Below are positions 21,456 to 32,677 of a stretch of 64,000 nucleotides of DNA, piece by piece. The stretch spans positions 5,587,518 through 5,651,517 of the forward strand of contig OZ024736.1 in NCBI GenBank assembly GCA_964016875.1. Direction: 5' to 3'. The notes under the pieces were generated by a model. That model ran no database searches and was not told the DNA's origin. It saw only the letters and a program-made list of their open reading frames with translations. This DNA comes from Fallopia convolvulus (Eukaryota > Streptophyta > Magnoliopsida > Caryophyllales > Polygonaceae). Within the stretch, counting starts at the first letter, position 1. Every line of letters starts with the position of its first letter. The position numbers were made by a program, and so were the translations under genes.

Positions 21456-22228
21456 GTTACTGATAGGCCCGTAAGTGCACGGTACTATCGAAGTAATATA
21501 AAAGATATCGAATCCAAGGGAGCATTCGTTGATCACAAATTTCACCCAAACTAATCTAGACCACAAACAATTGCTTCGGGTTTGGAATCTTTTTATAATT
21601 AAAAAAAACACAAAACAAAATATAAAACTAGGAAAGACTAGAAAGGATTTTTGGTTGTTTGAATGATGGGAGGCTAGGATTGGGTTCACCGCAATGGAAC
21701 TATGCAATGTCAAGCAAAAATCTCTCTAAGGTTTGCAAGCAATGGCCTACCATGGTTAATTGTCCTAATATATCTCCAATCCACTATCAAGGCAAAGGAA
21801 GACTACTCTAATCTAGCTTAATTTCTACTTTCGTGGTAATTAATCCTAGATTAAGTGCATTAAACACATAGACAATTATAAATAACCACTAGGAAATTAG
21901 GCCTACTTTCGTGATCCTAAAATTCCTAGCTCAATTCTTGTAGGTCCAATGTCAAATATCATCTTTCAATGCATACTCAACATCCAAAATATGAGAAAAT
22001 ACTAGCTAGGCATTTCAGAAACACTTGATGTGCAAGAATTGAGTAGTAAACCAAAAGGGAGTAGGGTTTTAGTTGCTTTCTAGAAAATGGGTTGTTTCAC
22101 TGCGACCGCGTTGGTCACCACGACCCGCCCGTGGTGAAGACCATGTTGGTCACCACGTTTTGACCATGGTGAAGACAACAAAGTGTAGGTGTATTGTTGG
22201 ACACCAATATTGTAAAGATTGATTTTTC

Positions 22229-22662
22229 TGTAAGATTATGTTAATATTATTTTGTGGGCTTACATATTATATACAATTATATTAAATGGGTTTAATTAAG
22301 TGATTCAATTTATGTAAAAGGACCCTCGGATTTCTTATTAATGGTATGGGCTCAATGGGTGGATACAGGATTTGGCCCAATAGGCTTAATGGGATCCTTT
22401 TTGGCCAAATAAATAGAGACTAGGTTATAATCCCCGAGAAGCCAATTCATTTAGTGCCTTTTACGTTACTCTCTTCCCATAAGAGAATTAGGCAAAACTC
22501 TAGATTTGGCTGAGGAAGACTACGTACCTGTGACTATCATTAGCTATCGTTTGGCATTCTGCAACAAGTTCGATCGCTACTATGGATTCAGGTATGTAAT
22601 CAATGTTCTTATTATCTTAATATGATCGATCCTTGCATGTAAAGCGGATTAAAATCTTAACA
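22229..22662 (+). repeat. 5' LTR of the copia element
   Basis: TGTAAGATTATG to ATCTTAACA, 434 bp. The 3' copy (28120-28568, 449 bp) has small insertions, including GGATAAATAATTAAT near its start, and scattered substitutions. Confidence 0.9.
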
Positions 22663-22664
22663 AG

Positions 22665-22677
22665 TGGTATTAGAGCC
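22665..22677 (+). other. Primer-binding site, Met-tRNA type
   Basis: TGGTATTAGAGCC two bases after the LTR; one mismatch from TGGTATCAGAGC. Confidence 0.75.
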
Positions 22678-23649
22678 CCGATCATATTATGATATTAGAT
22701 ACGAATTTATCATGATTTATGATTAATTTAGTAGTATATAATCGATTGTATATATATATTGCATCGGGGTGATTATATTACCGTCAGCGTTTTTTTGTTC
22801 GTGATTAATTCATATGTACTGTGCTTCAATTGAAAAGCGTGTCTTGATCCATGCTATATTGTTGACTTTTCAACATATTCATTCGTATGTATTTAGGTTC
22901 AATCACGGTATTGATTTATATATGCGAATTCCAATTGAATGAATGTATTCATGCACTTGTGCCGCTGTACGTAGGGTTCCGGTGTTCGATTGTTTTTTTA
23001 CGGTATATAATATTCGAACCTTACCGTCTTTACAGATTGAATTTTGGTCTTTGACTATTGTTATGCATGATTCAATTGTTTTTTATTGTTTTAATTAGCC
23101 TTTGTAAATCATGCATATGATCATATGATCAAAAGGTCGGTCTTATATGTACAATTTTGATCCATATCAATTCCTAGTGATCGTACATATATAAAGATTT
23201 AATAATATTATATCATGTATAATATTAAGGATTGACTTATACTTGGTATAATTTCAGATTTTGGATTAAGTTGATTGAAACAACATGCTACCAAAGTAGT
23301 CTTTGTTGTGTAGATTAATTTGATTTGAAATATAAAGTTCTTTTGGTGTGTTCTTATATATGCGAATATAAATCGGCCCAAAGGAAGGTTGATGTTTGGT
23401 CAGATAATGAATACACATGTGATAATAAATATTGATAATTATAAAGTATTAATCTATATGAACAATAGTCGGTCCAAAGAAAGGCTATTATTTGACCAGA
23501 TTTGTTATCAATGTTTGATTATTGCGTTGAGAGTACCATTTACAATTGATATTTTCGTGCAAACACTAGATGTCAAGTTGTGCTAGGTATCTTGTATGAG
23601 ATTTATTTTCTATGATTATTAATTGCATGTTTTTTCTTGTTCTTTGTGT

Positions 23650-24410
23650 ATTGTTTCAGCAAATGCAAATAATGTTTCTACTCAAGTTAGTTCCACTCCT
23701 ATGCTCAATTGGACAACTTTAAGGTCTGGAAAGAGAATGTGAAAATCGTTCTCAGATGTATGGATTTAGATCTTGCGCTAAGGACTGAGCGACCCACTTT
23801 GGTTGAGGATTATTCCAATGAAGCGAAAGTTGAAAGGTGGGATCGCTCTAACCGCATGAGTCTAATGATTATGAAGCGCTCCATTCCGGAAGCGTTTTGG
23901 GGCTCTATTTCCGAGAGCACTAAAGCTAAGGAATCCCTTGAGGCAATTCGGCAATATTTTGCCAAGAATGAGAAAGCATAAACAAGCAATCATTTGGCTG
24001 CTCTGATTTCTATGAGGTACAAGGGAAAAGGAAACATAATGGAGTACATCATGGAGATGTCAAATCTTGCTGGAAAACTAAAGGCACTAAAGTTAGAGAT
24101 AAATGATGATTTACTCGTGCAAGTTCTTCTATCTCTTCCTGCACAATTCAGTCAATTTAAAGTGAGTTATAATACTCAGAAGGAGAAATGGACTCTTAAT
24201 GAGCTCATTTCACAATGTGTGCAAAAACAAGACATGATCCAGAGAGATAAGACATAAAGTGCTCATTATGCATTAGGCTCTCAAAATAACAAAAAGAAGA
24301 AGGCTAGGATACTGTTGTTGGGACACACTTGCAGAAAAAGATGAAAAAGCAAGGTGATGAACTCACTTGTTTCTTCTGCAAGATAGGTGGACATATGAAG
24401 AAAGATTGTC
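23650..24410 (+). pseudogene. Copia gag (UBN2 type) with zinc knuckle
   Basis: The piece 23709-23981 contains FKVWKENVKIVLRCMDLDLA and NRMSLMIMKRSIPEAFWGSI, and 23994-24257 continues AALISMRYKGKGNIMEYIME and NLAGKLKALKLEINDDLLVQ: the gag_pre/UBN2 domain of copia gag. A TAA at 23979 and another at 24255 interrupt it. The CCHC knuckle CFFCKIGGHMKKDC (24368-24409) follows after a frameshift. The likely start is upstream of 23709, near 23660, but that Met is not in a clean frame. Confidence 0.85.
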
Positions 24411-24479
24411 CTAAGTACACCGCTTGGCGTGAAAAGAAGGGTAAATGTCTCACTTTGGTTTGTTCTGAAGCTAATATAT

Positions 24480-24768
24480 CTTTTGTGCCGATTGACACTT
24501 GGTGGGTAGATTATGGTGCTACTACTCACATTTTTATGTCAATGCAAGGTTGCGTGTGGAGTCGATCGCCAAATGATGCTGAAAGATTCATCTATGTGTG
24601 CAATGGCAATAAATTTCCTGTGGAAGCAATAGGGCATTTTAGACTACGTCTAAAGACTGGTTGTTATCTGGATTTAATGGATACTTTTATATCTTCGTCT
24701 TTTAAGCGGAATTTGATTTCTATTTCCTCTTTGGACAAAGGTGGTTACCGTTTTGGTTTTGGAAATTG
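24480..24768 (+). pseudogene. Copia protease with altered active site
   Basis: WWVDYGATTHI lies where the family has D-[ST]-G: the Ser/Thr after the catalytic Asp is Tyr, which should abolish activity. The domain continues KFPVEAIGHFRLRLKTGCYL and LISISSLDKGGY, the normal end of copia protease, up to a TGA at 24767. Confidence 0.8.
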
Positions 24769-25720
24769 ATTGTTTAGTATCTCTTTGAATTCAAATGTTA
24801 TTGGTTATGGTATTTTGATGGATGGTCTTTATATGCTAGAAGTTGTTGCTTCCCATAATGAAATCCTGCATACTAATTCAAAAGGTACAAAGCATAATTT
24901 AATGAGAATTATGCATCATTATCGAATAAGCGTTTATGTCACATCTCTAAAGAGAGAATAAAGAGGCTCATGTCAGATGGGATTCTTGATTCCCTTGATT
25001 TAATAGACTTTGAGGTCTGTGTTGAGTGTGTTAAAGGAAAATTAACAAACACAAGGAAATTAAGTGCCAACAGAAGTACGAAGGTCTTAGAGCTAATTCA
25101 TACGGACATTTGTGGTCCATTCCCTACAACTGCTTGGAATGGTCAACAATACTTTATTACGTTCAATGATGACTACTCTAGATATGGGTACTTATATTTG
25201 ATAAGTGAGAAATCAAAAGCCTTGGACGTCTTTAAGTCTTATAAAGCTGAAGTTGAGCTTCAACTTGGTAAGAAAATTAAGGTTGTGACCGTGGTGGAGA
25301 ATACTATGGTAGATATGATGGATCAGGAGAACAACGTCCAGGACCCTTTGCTATCTTCCTAAAGGAATGCGGGATCGTCCCACAATACACTATGTCGGGC
25401 AAACCTAGCATAAATGGTGTTGTTGAGAGACGAAACAGAATGCTTTTGGACATAGTGAGAAGTATGATTAGTCACTCTTCTTTACCTGAATCACTTTGGG
25501 GAGAAGCATTAAAGACTGCAGTATATGTCCTTAACAGAGTACCTAGCAAAGCAGTAGCTAAAACCCCATATGAAATGTGGACTGGGAAAAAGCCCAGCAT
25601 AAGGCACTTACACATTTGGGGATTTCCAGCTGAGGCTAGGCCATATAAGCCTAGTGAAAAGAAATTGGACTCTAAGACAGTTAGTTGCTATTTTGTGGGG
25701 TATGCAGAACGCTCCTGAGG
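24769..25720 (+). pseudogene. Copia GAG-pre-integrase and integrase
   Basis: GAG-pre-integrase sequence is degraded (24885-25000). Integrase is recognisable from CVECVKGKL, ELIHTDICGPF (first catalytic Asp) and FNDDYSRYGYLYL (second Asp), in the piece 24970-25362. After a frameshift, 25392-25718 carries INGVVERRNRMLLDIVRSM with the catalytic Glu, then LWGEALKTAVYVLNRVPSKA, the usual C-terminal part. Stops at 24959, 25360 and 25716. Confidence 0.85.
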
Positions 25721-26038
25721 GTTTAAGTTTTATGATCCCACTATCCGATCCTTCTTTGAGACGGGAAATGCCAGATTTCTTGAGGATGTAGAATTTGGGG
25801 GGAAAGAATTGAAGAATGTCACTTTTGATGAAGTTGTCCCTATAGAAGAGGAATTTATTTCTCTGCCTAATGTTGTTATTGAAAATGATCATGAAATAAA
25901 ATCCTGACATTCTTCAAGAACCAGTTCAAGTTTTGGACAACAATGAAGTTTCTCCCATAGAGCAAATTCAACAACCTCAAGAAATGCCACTAAGGAGGTC
26001 TAATAGAGAGAAGATATGCAATTCCGGATGACTAAATT

Positions 26039-27060
26039 GTGTATCTTGTAGAACAAGAGGATCTTATGGGCGTGATTCCAGATGAATATTTCGCATACCT
26101 TATGGAACAAGAAGATTCTGCAGGAATTGCAGAGGATGATTCAATCAATCTTCGTGAGGCTCTTCAAAGTTCTAATTCTCTAAAATGGATCAATGCCATG
26201 AAAGATGAGATGAAATCCATGAAAGACAATGACGTTTGGGATCTTGTCGAGTTGCCAAAAGGTGTGAAACCCATTGGTTGCAAATGGATATTTAAGACCA
26301 AAAGGGATTCTAAAAACAACAGTGAAAGATATAAGGCTTGTCAAGTCGCAAAAGGATTCACTCAGAAGGAAGGTATTGACTTTAAGGAGAACTTTTCTCC
26401 AATCTCATCTAATGATTCTTTTAGAACAATAATGGCACTTGTAGCTCATTTTGATTTAGAGCTGCATCAGATGGATGTAAAGACAGCGTTTCTTAATGGA
26501 GACATTGATGAAACGATTTATATGGTGCAACCAGAAAATTTTGAGTCCAAAGATTCAAAATCTAGGGTTTGCAATTTAAAGAAATCCATCTATGGTTTTA
26601 AACAGGCTTCAAGATAGTGGAATCATAAATTTCATCAAGTGATTACCTCATTTAGTTTTGAGGTAAATAAGGTTGAAGATTGTGTCTATCACAAATTCAT
26701 TGGGAGCAAATTCATTTTTCTGGTGTTATATGTCGATGACATACTTCTGGCTTGTAATGATATAGACTTATTGCATCAAACCAAGAGTTTTCTCACTAGA
26801 AATTTTGAGATGAAGGATCTTGGGGATGCCTCTTTTGTTTTAGGTATAAAGATACTGCGAGATCGTTCTCAAGGTATCCTTGGGTTGTCACAAAAGAGAT
26901 ATATCCAAAAGGTACTAAGCAGATTCAGTATGAAAGTTTGTGCATCGACAGATACACCTATAACTAAGGGAGACCAATTTAGTCTCAAGCAGTGCCCCAA
27001 AACTGACCTTGAAATAAAGGAGATGCAGAAGATTCCTTATTCCTATGTGATAGGAAGTTT
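26039..27060 (+). pseudogene. Copia reverse transcriptase, YVDD intact
   Basis: LREALQSSNSLKWINAMKDE and VWDLVELPKGVKPIGCKWIF are the start of RVT_2; LHQMDVKTAFLNGDIDETIY holds the first palm Asp, and LYVDDILLA (YVDD at 26729-26740) the active site. A TAG at 26615 divides the domain. Ends with FSMKVCASTDTPITKG, the thumb-to-connection segment. Confidence 0.9.
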
Positions 27061-27720
27061 GATGTATGCTCAAGTTTGTACTCGTCCCGATATAACATTT
27101 GTGGTGGGACTTTTGGGTAGATACTTAAGTAACCCTGGATTGGATCATTGGAAAGCAGCAAAACGGGTTATGTGGTATTTGCAGAGAACAAAGGACTTCA
27201 TGCTAACTTACAGGAAATCGGACAGTTTGGAGATCGTTGGATATTTTGATTTCGATTTCGCAAGATGCCCTGACAGTATATGATCCACTTCAGGCTATGT
27301 TTTTGTGTTAGCTGGAGGAGCTATATCATGGAAAAGTGTCAAACAGACGCTTGTAGCTACCTCAACCATGGTTGCAGAATTAATGGTTTGCTTTGAGGCA
27401 TCCATTCATGGTGTATGGATGCGTAATTTTATCACTGGGTTGTGTGTGGTCAATGGTATTGAAAGACCATTGAAGTTATATTGTGACAATAAGTCAACAA
27501 TTTTGTTCTCCAACAACAACAGAAGCTTTGTGAAGGAGAAACACATTGACATCAAGTTTTTGTCATTGAAGGAAAAAGTTTAGAATGGTCAAAATTCTAT
27601 AGAACACATCAGGACGGACTCAATGCTAGCTGATCCGTTGACCAAGGGATTGCCTCCTAAGGTCTTTCATGAGCACACTGCTCATATGTGTGTTGGCATC
27701 TTTTGTAATACCTTGGTCTA
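27061..27720 (+). pseudogene. Copia RNase H
   Basis: From ARPDI-like CTRPDITFVVGLLGRYLSNP and GYFDFDFARCPDS (first Asp position, family form SDADFAGC) after which TGA interrupts; then GAISWKSVKQTLVATSTMVA with the Glu region, LYCDNKSTILFSNN (second Asp) and KHIDIKF. The tail after the stop at 27581 still reads DPLTKGLP-like (LADPLTKGLPPKVFHEH), the conserved end of copia pol. Confidence 0.85.
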
Positions 27721-28105
27721 GTGGGATTTCTATGTATTTTCTTAGTTAAGTTTATGCATAATATGGATGTTATGATTTTTATTCATAATGTAATTCTGAA
27801 CTTGTTTATGAAGTTTTGGGTTGATCTCCAAATAAAGTAAGACTAGTTGGAAATAGACATGTTTTATGGAATCACATTGCATGAAATTTCCATGCCACTC
27901 ATCCATACTTGATCTATGTCATTGAATATAGTAGTACGGTGAACACGGAATGTTTAGTTATGATATTGGTTAACGAATGCCGCCATGATCTCATATTATT
28001 ATACAAGATGGACCAGATTGATATAAAGGAGAAGTCTGTAAGTTTAGCCAAGACGTGTACACATAAAGAACATTGGGTAATATAATTGTTTTTGGTCATA
28101 TGTAG

Positions 28106-28119
28106 CCCAAGTGGGAGAT
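28106..28119 (+). other. Copia polypurine tract
   Basis: CCCAAGTGGGAGAT immediately before the 3' LTR at 28120; the canonical form in plant copia. Confidence 0.8.
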
Positions 28120-28568
28120 TGTAAGATTATCATAATCTTATTTTGTGGGCTTACATATTATATACAATTATATTAAATGGATAAATAATTAATGGGTTTA
28201 GTTAGGTGATTCAATTTATGTAAAAGGACCCTCAGATTTCTTATTAATGGTATGGGCTCAATGGGTGGATACCGGATTCGGCCCAATAGGCTTAATGGGA
28301 TCCTTTTTGGCCAAATATATAGAGACTAGATTATAGTCTCCAATAAGCCAATTCATTTAGTGCCTTTTACGTTACTCTCTTCCCATTAGAGAATTAGGCT
28401 AAACCCTAGATTTGGCTGAGGAAGACTACGTACTTGTGGCTATCATTAGCTATCGTTTGGGATTCCGCAACAAGTTCGATCGCTACTATGGATTTAGGTA
28501 TGTATTCAATGTTCTTAGTATCTTAATATGATCGATCCTGGCATGTAAAGAGGATTAAAATCTTAACA
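28120..28568 (+). repeat. 3' LTR of the copia element
   Basis: TGTAAGATTATCATAATC to ATCTTAACA, followed by TSD TTTTC. See the 5' copy for differences. Confidence 0.9.
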
Positions 28569-28806
28569 TTTTCTTCACCAAAACATTAACGAAATGCCCT
28601 TCAAATCTTGTCCAAACTTGAGCCAAATCCAAATCGCTTCCGTTATGCTCCCAAAGCACTCCTACAAGACAAAAGACGACAAGAGGACAAAGTTCCGCAC
28701 AAAGAAATAAAACTCATACAAAATAGCTAAGGATTATGTCCTTTATGAACAAAAGCGGGGGAAGTACGAGTTAAGATATGATAAAAAAAATCATGTTATC
28801 AGTTAC

Positions 28807-29427
28807 TCAAACTATGGTGATTCATGCATCCTACACCCGAGTTCCGCTAGGGTTTCAGTTGGTGCTTCGATTTTTGTGTGGAAAATTCAAGGATATCAAA
28901 TCCTCTTCCACAAATAGTGCAAATTGTTACTGCAAGAACTCTACAACTAAAACACTAATTATTACCTCTAATCTAGTCTCTTTGATTCTTTTCTTTAATC
29001 TCGGGTTCCTACTCCAAGACCTCGCACGAACCCTAGGCAAAACCATGATTGAATCATCACAACTAGTGCCAATCGTAGTGCGCACTTTGATATCGATGAC
29101 GCTGGGGCAAGGAGCGACCCTGCTAGCCCCTTTTGGAATTCAACCTCGTCTAAGGTTGGTAGTCGACCACCGATTGACGGACTAGCTTTCGGTGCGCACC
29201 CGGTAACCAAAAGTCAAATACTTGATCGTGAATTGCATATCAATGATCAACCACCATCAAAGCAAAGAAAACCTAACAAGGGAAAAGACGAAAACTTTCT
29301 AGAACGGACTCGAGACCTGCACAAGCGACGACGATCTGTATTCTCTCGATCGGACGAATGCGGTGAATGAAATCGTCCGCCAAGAAGACCGCAGGCGTGG
29401 ATCGAGAAGCCGCGACCACGGCCCACT
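28807..29427. other. Unassigned, probably old retrotransposon DNA
   Basis: Between solo LTR C and element D. Several overlapping Arg/Ser-rich open frames occur on the minus strand (29247-29464), but no family is recognised. The right edge (GCGACCACGGCC, 29412) shares the GCGACCGCGG-type words of 36.06-38.7 kb, suggesting that element D was inserted into one older element that spans both sides. Confidence 0.35.
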
Positions 29428-30354
29428 TGATAGGCCAAATCCTAGGCCAAATCCTACCCCGCAAGTGTATGGGATCGGTTGTAATACCAAGGTGTCAAAC
29501 TTTTGGACTTGTAGTATCAATTGAAGTTGAATTAGTAGACTAAGTCGTAAGAAAGAAGAAGAGATTGAGATGTGCTTATAGCTATGAACTAAATATGATA
29601 AGTACACAAGTAAATATGGGAGAAATCAATGGGAGAAAAGCTTCTAAGATCAATGATCCTCACAACAATGCTTCAGTAGACTATAAAGGATGATTGTACA
29701 ATCTTAATTCTGACTTTGTTTGAAGGCAATTGTCTAATGTATGCGCTAAATTCTTTCGAATGTTAATAGACGTATCTAGAATCAATTAAACATCCACTTT
29801 CGTGACTTGCAAAATAAAATCTAGACCTTTAAGGACTGAGAATTTAAGATAAACTAAATCAACATTCGCTTTCGCGACTTGCTAACTCAACCCAACGTTA
29901 AGGTTTCTATGACAACTGTTATTCCACAAGAGAATTCAAAATACTTTCGCAATAAAGAAAACTCAAGTTGAAATCCTAGGGTTCCAACAGGAAAATGTAC
30001 CTTTCAGTCTCAATTCCTTGTCGTACTACTTATCAAAGTTATTACCTTTCAGTCTCAAACTTTAGCAAATTTCCATTCACAAAAGTTACCAAGGCAATAA
30101 GGCATAGAGCATCTAGGATTGAATCAAACAAAGCTTCAACCAAAAGATTGTGCAATTTAATAGATTTCTCTACCTACACATCATTGGATTCACCCCGATC
30201 TTAAAATTTAGGGTTTAGCTAGACATGGAGAGAGAGGAAATCAAATCAATAGTGAGAATCAACATACCGGAATGAAGAAACAAGCAAACTTGATGAAAAT
30301 CTAGCACATCCAAACTCAAAATCAAACCAAAGTCTTCAATCTCTAATTATGGTT

Positions 30355-30394
<40 letters not shown>

Positions 30395-30836
30395 AATTAC
30401 AGTCTAAACTTGTTCCCTAATCCAAAAACCTTCTAAGATAGATAACTAGGCTAAAAGTATTTTTGGAAACAAATAAATCAAGAGGATCCCGTCCAAATCC
30501 AACACGAGAGACTACCCTACCAACTACCCGGTCGGGTAGCTCTTAGATGACTTGCTCTTTGACTCGGCTTCTTTCTTGGGCAAAAATCCTGACTTGTTTA
30601 GCCTTGAACTTCTTGTTTTGACTCCTGTTCTAGATCCCTGATTTCCTCACTTCCTTCAATAGTTCGGTTTCCTTCTCCTTATTGACCTGAAATTCTAAGA
30701 AATCCAAAGCATAGATACCGAACCACAAGTCTCACAAAAACAACTAAAAGCAACCTAAAAACACGAGATGCAAGCTGAAAACATAACTAAACATGATCTA
30801 AATGCACCCTACACATGCTCTAAATGCAAGTTATCA
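29428..30836 (-). repeat. 3' LTR of element D
   Basis: TGATAACTTGCATTT to GGCCTATCA on the minus strand. Contains the word CTACCCGGTCGGGTAG (about 30523-30538), a (GA)n run of about 16 repeats (30357-30388) and ACTTTCG-type motifs at 29808, 29870 and 29942. Confidence 0.85.
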
Positions 30837-30874
30837 AAATCCCCCAAACTTGAACCTTGCTTGTCCTCAAGCAA
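30837..30874 (-). other. Polypurine tract and hairpin of element D
   Basis: On the minus strand the hairpin TTGCTTG AGGA CAAGCAA (30857-30874) precedes GGTTCAAGTTTGGGGGATTT, which abuts the 3' LTR start. Identical hairpin to 16382-16399 in element A. Confidence 0.7.
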
Positions 30875-32295
30875 GAAATAAAACTCAACACCCCACTAGA
30901 CAATGCAATCCATGTATCCACCTCAAATTATGTAAAGCAATAATCATTAAACATGTAGTTCAACAATTGAAATCATTGCACATGCTTTAGAAAATCAAAG
31001 AGACCAAGACCATGCATTTATTCTAAACCTCACTAAGTAAATATGTTTGTCTCTCTCACTCAAGTGTTTTGGGTATAGTGTTTTCGATCAATTCTCAACT
31101 AAGACCGCTAAACTACCATATGCTTGCATCGGTGTTCTAAATCTCCACCCCTATGGACATTGCATACAAAAAAAATCAAGAGGTCTTTTAACAAGTTGTA
31201 ATGTGGCCAAAGTAAAGAGAAATAGGTAGGGAAATATTTTGGCCATGTGGTGCTAAATTTGGAAAATATGAATCAAGCTTCATCAACACTAACAAATCAA
31301 CTCTTTTATCTCATTTTCTTTCCAAACCTTTCAACTGTACTTCTCTTCTTTGTTTTTCTTCTCACACTTCTTTGCAAAAAAAATTTCTTCACAACCCATT
31401 CTTTTCTTGGTTTTTGAAACTTTTTCTTCATATGCATTATTTTTTATCAAGCTCAAACTATTCTTCACTCTTAACCTTTATTTCCTTTACTTCACTTTTT
31501 TTCTTTCAATTCATCCACCAATCTCATTCTTCTTCTCAACTCCCCCACTCATTTAAACTTCACAAAACAAACCCAACAATAATTCCTATTCTCTAGAAGG
31601 GTCATGCTAATTTGGCTCAGGATTTAATTTTATGGAGCTCAAAAAGATATGCTATTAAGGCTAACAGGGGCTTCAAAAAGAAAGATTAATATGCAAAGTG
31701 GATGGGGAAAAATATAGGCTTATAAAAATAATGCCTCTATCACTTTAATCTCATATGCAAGACTCTTGTAACCAGCCTCAAAATACATATCTAAACGCAA
31801 GTTCTAGAGTAGAAAGTCAGAGTGAAGCACTCAAGAAAGATAAGAGAGAACAGTTAGTCTTAGAAAGGCTAAGAATATAATCTCACAAGGTTAATCATGT
31901 CTAGAACTTCAGCAAAATCTCAAATCTCAAAAGATAACATGTGCTCATTCAATTATACGCAAAACATACAAATCCACAATCATGCTAATATATAGAGGTT
32001 TCAACAATTCAAACATGTCATGGAGTTTTAGAGCTATGCAAACAATAATTAAGAGGACAAGGGGTTTTCCATTAAAGGGGATTCAATAACACCTAAAATG
32101 CATGATTTTTTTGTATTTTTAACATTTTTTTATTTTTTTGGAAAAGACATGTGCAAAAAACTAAAACATGAAAATGCAACCTAGCATGAAATTATATGCA
32201 ATCTAACTAACATGAAATATGTTTCCCTCCCCCAAACTTAAAATCTATATTGTACCCAATGTAGAAAATAAAAGAGAGAAGAAAACACTAACCTT
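30875..32295 (-). other. 3' non-coding region of element D
   Basis: About 1.4 kb with long T- and A-rich runs (31340-31550, 32105-32145); no domain recognised in the Phe/Ser-rich open frames. A second polypurine-like tract lies at 32225-32242 (GATTTTAAGTTTGGGGGAGGG read on the minus strand in two parts), matching the first tract of element A. Confidence 0.5.
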
Positions 32296-32340
32296 GGGTT
32301 GCCTCCCAAGCAGTGCTTGTTTAAGGTCATTAGCTTCACC
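32296..32340 (-). other. Conserved post-gag block, element D copy
   Basis: Minus strand GAAGCTAATGACCTTAAA followed by GCTTGGGAGGCAACCC (32296-32311). Counterpart of 14525-14570. Confidence 0.6.
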
Positions 32341-32463
32341 TCCCATCTTCATTTAAGCACTTAGGTCAAGAGGGTCTTTGGTACCCACCCTAAGTGGATC
32401 AGGATCAACTAGAAGCTTCAGCCTATGCCTTTGTACTTTGAATTCAAAGTACATAATTAGTTT

Positions 32464-32677
32464 TTCCAAATACAATATGGACAAAGAAAGTTACATGGAT
32501 CTTCAAGTTTTGGAGGGAGCTTGTTTTGGATAAGAGCACTACACTCCATACTTAGAGACACGGATTGACATTCCAAATACAATATGGACAGAAAAAGTTA
32601 CATGGATCTTCAAGTTTTGGAGGGAGCTTGTTTTGGATAAGAGCACTACACTCCTTACTTAGAGACACAGATTGACA
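32464..32677. repeat. 107-bp tandem duplication in gag tail
   Basis: Two copies, 32464-32570 and 32571-32677, starting TTCCAAATACAATATGGACA, differing by a few bases. It duplicates the end of gag (the ECSALIQNKLPPKLEDP stretch on the minus strand). Confidence 0.85.

Larger units (their letters stand above)
2677..21460 (-). mobile_element. Tat/Ogre-like Ty3/gypsy pol remnant, split by four later insertions
   Basis: Once the inserted elements are ignored, minus-strand pol domains appear in the right order from high to low coordinates: pre-RT region (20989-20726), RT (20640-19760), RNase H (19750-19485, then 18221-17851), RNase H tail (3197-3000) and integrase (2905-2690). The spacing across the 14.6-kb gap at 3198-17850 is nearly continuous in RNase H. 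This is the oldest recognisable layer of the left half. Its LTRs are not identified, and its 5' part above 21.4 kb is only degenerate spacer. Confidence 0.7.
22229..28568 (+). mobile_element. Ty1/copia retrotransposon, complete structure, dead coding region
   Basis: 6340 bp. LTRs 22229-22662 and 28120-28568, TSD TTTTC on both sides (22224-22228, 28569-28573), Met-type primer-binding site, gag, protease, integrase, RT, RNase H in copia order, and a polypurine tract. The coding region is interrupted by about eight stops or frameshifts, and the protease active site is altered. General resemblance is to TNT1-like plant copia; I do not assign the lineage. It is inserted in solo LTR C and is therefore younger than it. 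Confidence 0.9.
21456..28806 (-). mobile_element. Solo LTR C with TSD GTTAC, split by a copia element
   Basis: The outer TSD is GTTAC at 21456-21460 and 28802-28806. LTR C is 21461-22228 joined to 28574-28801 (996 bp without the insert). On the minus strand it starts TGATAACATGAT and ends ACGGGCCTATCA. It holds the word cluster around 22093-22176 (GCGACCGCG, TGGTCACCACG, CCCGTGGTG) and CGAAAGT-type motifs (21832, 21905). Its clade is probably Athila-like from this architecture. Confidence 0.8.

Noticed and set aside
29247..29607. Arg/Ser-rich frames near 29.4 kb as a host gene
   Set aside because: Three overlapping frames, one running into the LTR of element D; no domain.
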